A stretch of 5,707 nt of DNA from an uncultured Actinomyces sp. Its GTDB lineage: Bacteria > Actinomycetota > Actinomycetes > Actinomycetales > Actinomycetaceae. Each line of letters starts with the position of its first letter. Position 1 is the first letter of the stretch. A program made the translations under genes and the position numbers. The stretch is taken from NCBI GenBank assembly GCA_938028585.1, contig CALIZH010000188.1, positions 1 to 5,707 on the forward strand. Direction: 5' to 3'. The notes under the pieces were generated by a model, which was not told the DNA's origin, searched no databases, and saw nothing but the letters and a program-made list of their open reading frames with translations. Shown here in pieces: positions 4,777-5,707 of the stretch.

Positions 4777-5707
4777 TCACACACGCCCGTTCTTCATAAC
4801 TTCTCGGATCTGCTCCCAGCTTGGAACGGGAAGAGCCGACTCGTGAGAAATCGTGATCGCAGCCGCCGCATTCGCCATTCGCGCTGCTTCAACAAAATCA
4901 TGTCCCAGAAGAAGTGCCGCACACATAGTGGCGATGTGGGTATCCCCCACCCCGGCGGTATCAACCGTCGTGGATTCATACGCGGGGATCGAAATTCTGG
5001 GATCGTCAGCATGAAGCTGCAGTTCACAGCCCATAACACCCAGACGACGAACGAAGACCGCGTCCGGACGCATCACTCCGCGAACTCCAGTTCCGTGCTC
5101 ATAGGGAGCAAGAATGTCAGACAGGGTCGCGGCCTCGCGAATATTCATTGAGACAACGTCCGCACGCCCCAGCAATCGCGGCCAAACCGATACCGGGACC
5201 TGAGCGACGGCAGGAGAAACGGAAACGACCAGAGTGACGCCTTCTGGAAGGTTCTCGGCCCATCCAGTGAGGATTTCTGCACTTGCTGGATTCGCAAGAT
5301 CCGAGCCCGATACATGAACCAGATCCCCTTCGTGGATCTCCAAGGCATCCAAGGCTTCACGCGAAGGTTCTGATTCCACCCCCGTCGTCACGATCGAGGT
5401 CATCGAACCATTCGCTTCGACCAGCTGAATCGCAACGCCGATATCGCCAACGAGTTCGGGAAGAAGAACCTTCACTCCTGCTTCATGAAGAAGCTGACGA
5501 ACCATATACGAATTGGGACCGGTCCCCAGAGGCGAAGCGGTCGCGGTATAGACACCGAGCTTTGACACAGCAGACAAAGCGGTGAAACCACCTGCTGGAA
5601 GCGAGGTTGCTGCAGCTGCGTGAACGGAGCCTCCCCGCTCTGGCAGCTGATAAATTCGCATGGGAAGAGAGAGCACAATCGAATAGGTCGAGATAAAACG
5701 CCCGGTC
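4777..5707 (-). CDS. PfkB-family carbohydrate kinase (5' end beyond window)
   Basis: A ribokinase-fold (PfkB) kinase that would transfer phosphate from ATP to a sugar or related substrate in the cytoplasm. The frame is open to the right edge (309 codons visible). The residues before the first in-window candidate starts (TGRFISTYSIVLSLPMRIYQ) look like the family's first beta strand, and neither GTG 5676 nor ATG 5661 has a Shine-Dalgarno sequence, so the true start is probably just outside. The C-terminal PfkB signature is present as DTAGVGDTH (codons from 4962), with GVGD in place of the usual GAGD and the catalytic Asp at 4944-4942. MNIREAATL near 5142-5116 matches the conserved N..E segment. 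The N-terminal GG motif is PAGGFTALSA, lacking the Asn usual after it, and the early substrate-binding Asp appears replaced by Ser (VLSLPM). The substrate cannot be named. It lies 71 bp upstream of ftsK on the same strand and may be in the same transcript. Confidence 0.88.
   Translation of the reverse strand, partial: TGRFISTYSIVLSLPMRIYQLPERGGSVHAAAATSLPAGGFTALSAVSKLGVYTATASPLGTGPNSYMVRQLLHEAGVKVLLPELVGDIGVAIQLVEANGSMTSIVTTGVESEPSREALDALEIHEGDLVHVSGSDLANPASAEILTGWAENLPEGVTLVVSVSPAVAQVPVSVWPRLLGRADVVSMNIREAATLSDILAPYEHGTGVRGVMRPDAVFVRRLGVMGCELQLHADDPRISIPAYESTTVDTAGVGDTHIATMCAALLLGHDFVEAARMANAAAAITISHESALPVPSWEQIREVMKNGRV

Noticed and set aside
4729..5151. Plus-strand 140-codon frame opposite the PfkB kinase
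   Set aside because: Antisense to a gene with clear family motifs; the translation is Arg/His/Ser-rich with no domain, typical of a shadow frame.

Overview
The window looks like the chromosomal ftsK-pgsA-clgR-DUF3046-recA neighbourhood of an actinobacterium. The evidence is the pairing of a ClgR-type XRE regulator with a DUF3046 protein directly upstream of recA, a phosphatidylglycerophosphate-synthase-like gene directly after ftsK, and a GAAC-N4-GTTC SOS box of the actinobacterial/Gram-positive type. The base composition is moderate by eye (not counted), which is lower than Streptomyces or most mycobacteria. An Actinomycetaceae-like or related lineage is possible, but this is inference.

Every supported gene is on the minus strand, so transcription runs from high to low coordinates. 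In that order: (1) a PfkB-family sugar kinase, open to the right edge and lacking its N-terminus (4777-5707); (2) ftsK, the 892-residue DNA translocase (2027-4705), starting 71 bp later without a visible Shine-Dalgarno sequence; (3) pgsA, a CDP-alcohol phosphatidyltransferase (1364-2008), with a GTG start 18 bp after ftsK; (4) clgR (841-1260), preceded by a 103-bp gap with a perfect 6-5-6 palindrome that fits a ClgR operator; (5) a DUF3046 protein (596-844), overlapping clgR by 4 bp (GTGA); (6) a 201-bp intergenic region with a near-perfect SOS box, a candidate promoter and several overlapping inverted repeats; (7) recA (1-394), of which only the first 131 codons are in the window.

Functionally the block joins chromosome segregation (FtsK), membrane phospholipid synthesis (PgsA), proteolysis/envelope-stress regulation (ClgR) and DNA repair (RecA). 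The regulatory points visible are a probable autoregulatory ClgR site, translational coupling of DUF3046 to clgR, and LexA control of recA. No RNA gene, insertion sequence, CRISPR array or convincing rho-independent terminator was seen, and no plus-strand gene is supported. Most of the window is ordinary core genome. The points most worth a second look are the architecture of the recA control region, the ClgR operator and N-terminal extension, the apparent absence of cinA, the SD-less ftsK start, and the altered substrate-binding motifs of the PfkB protein.
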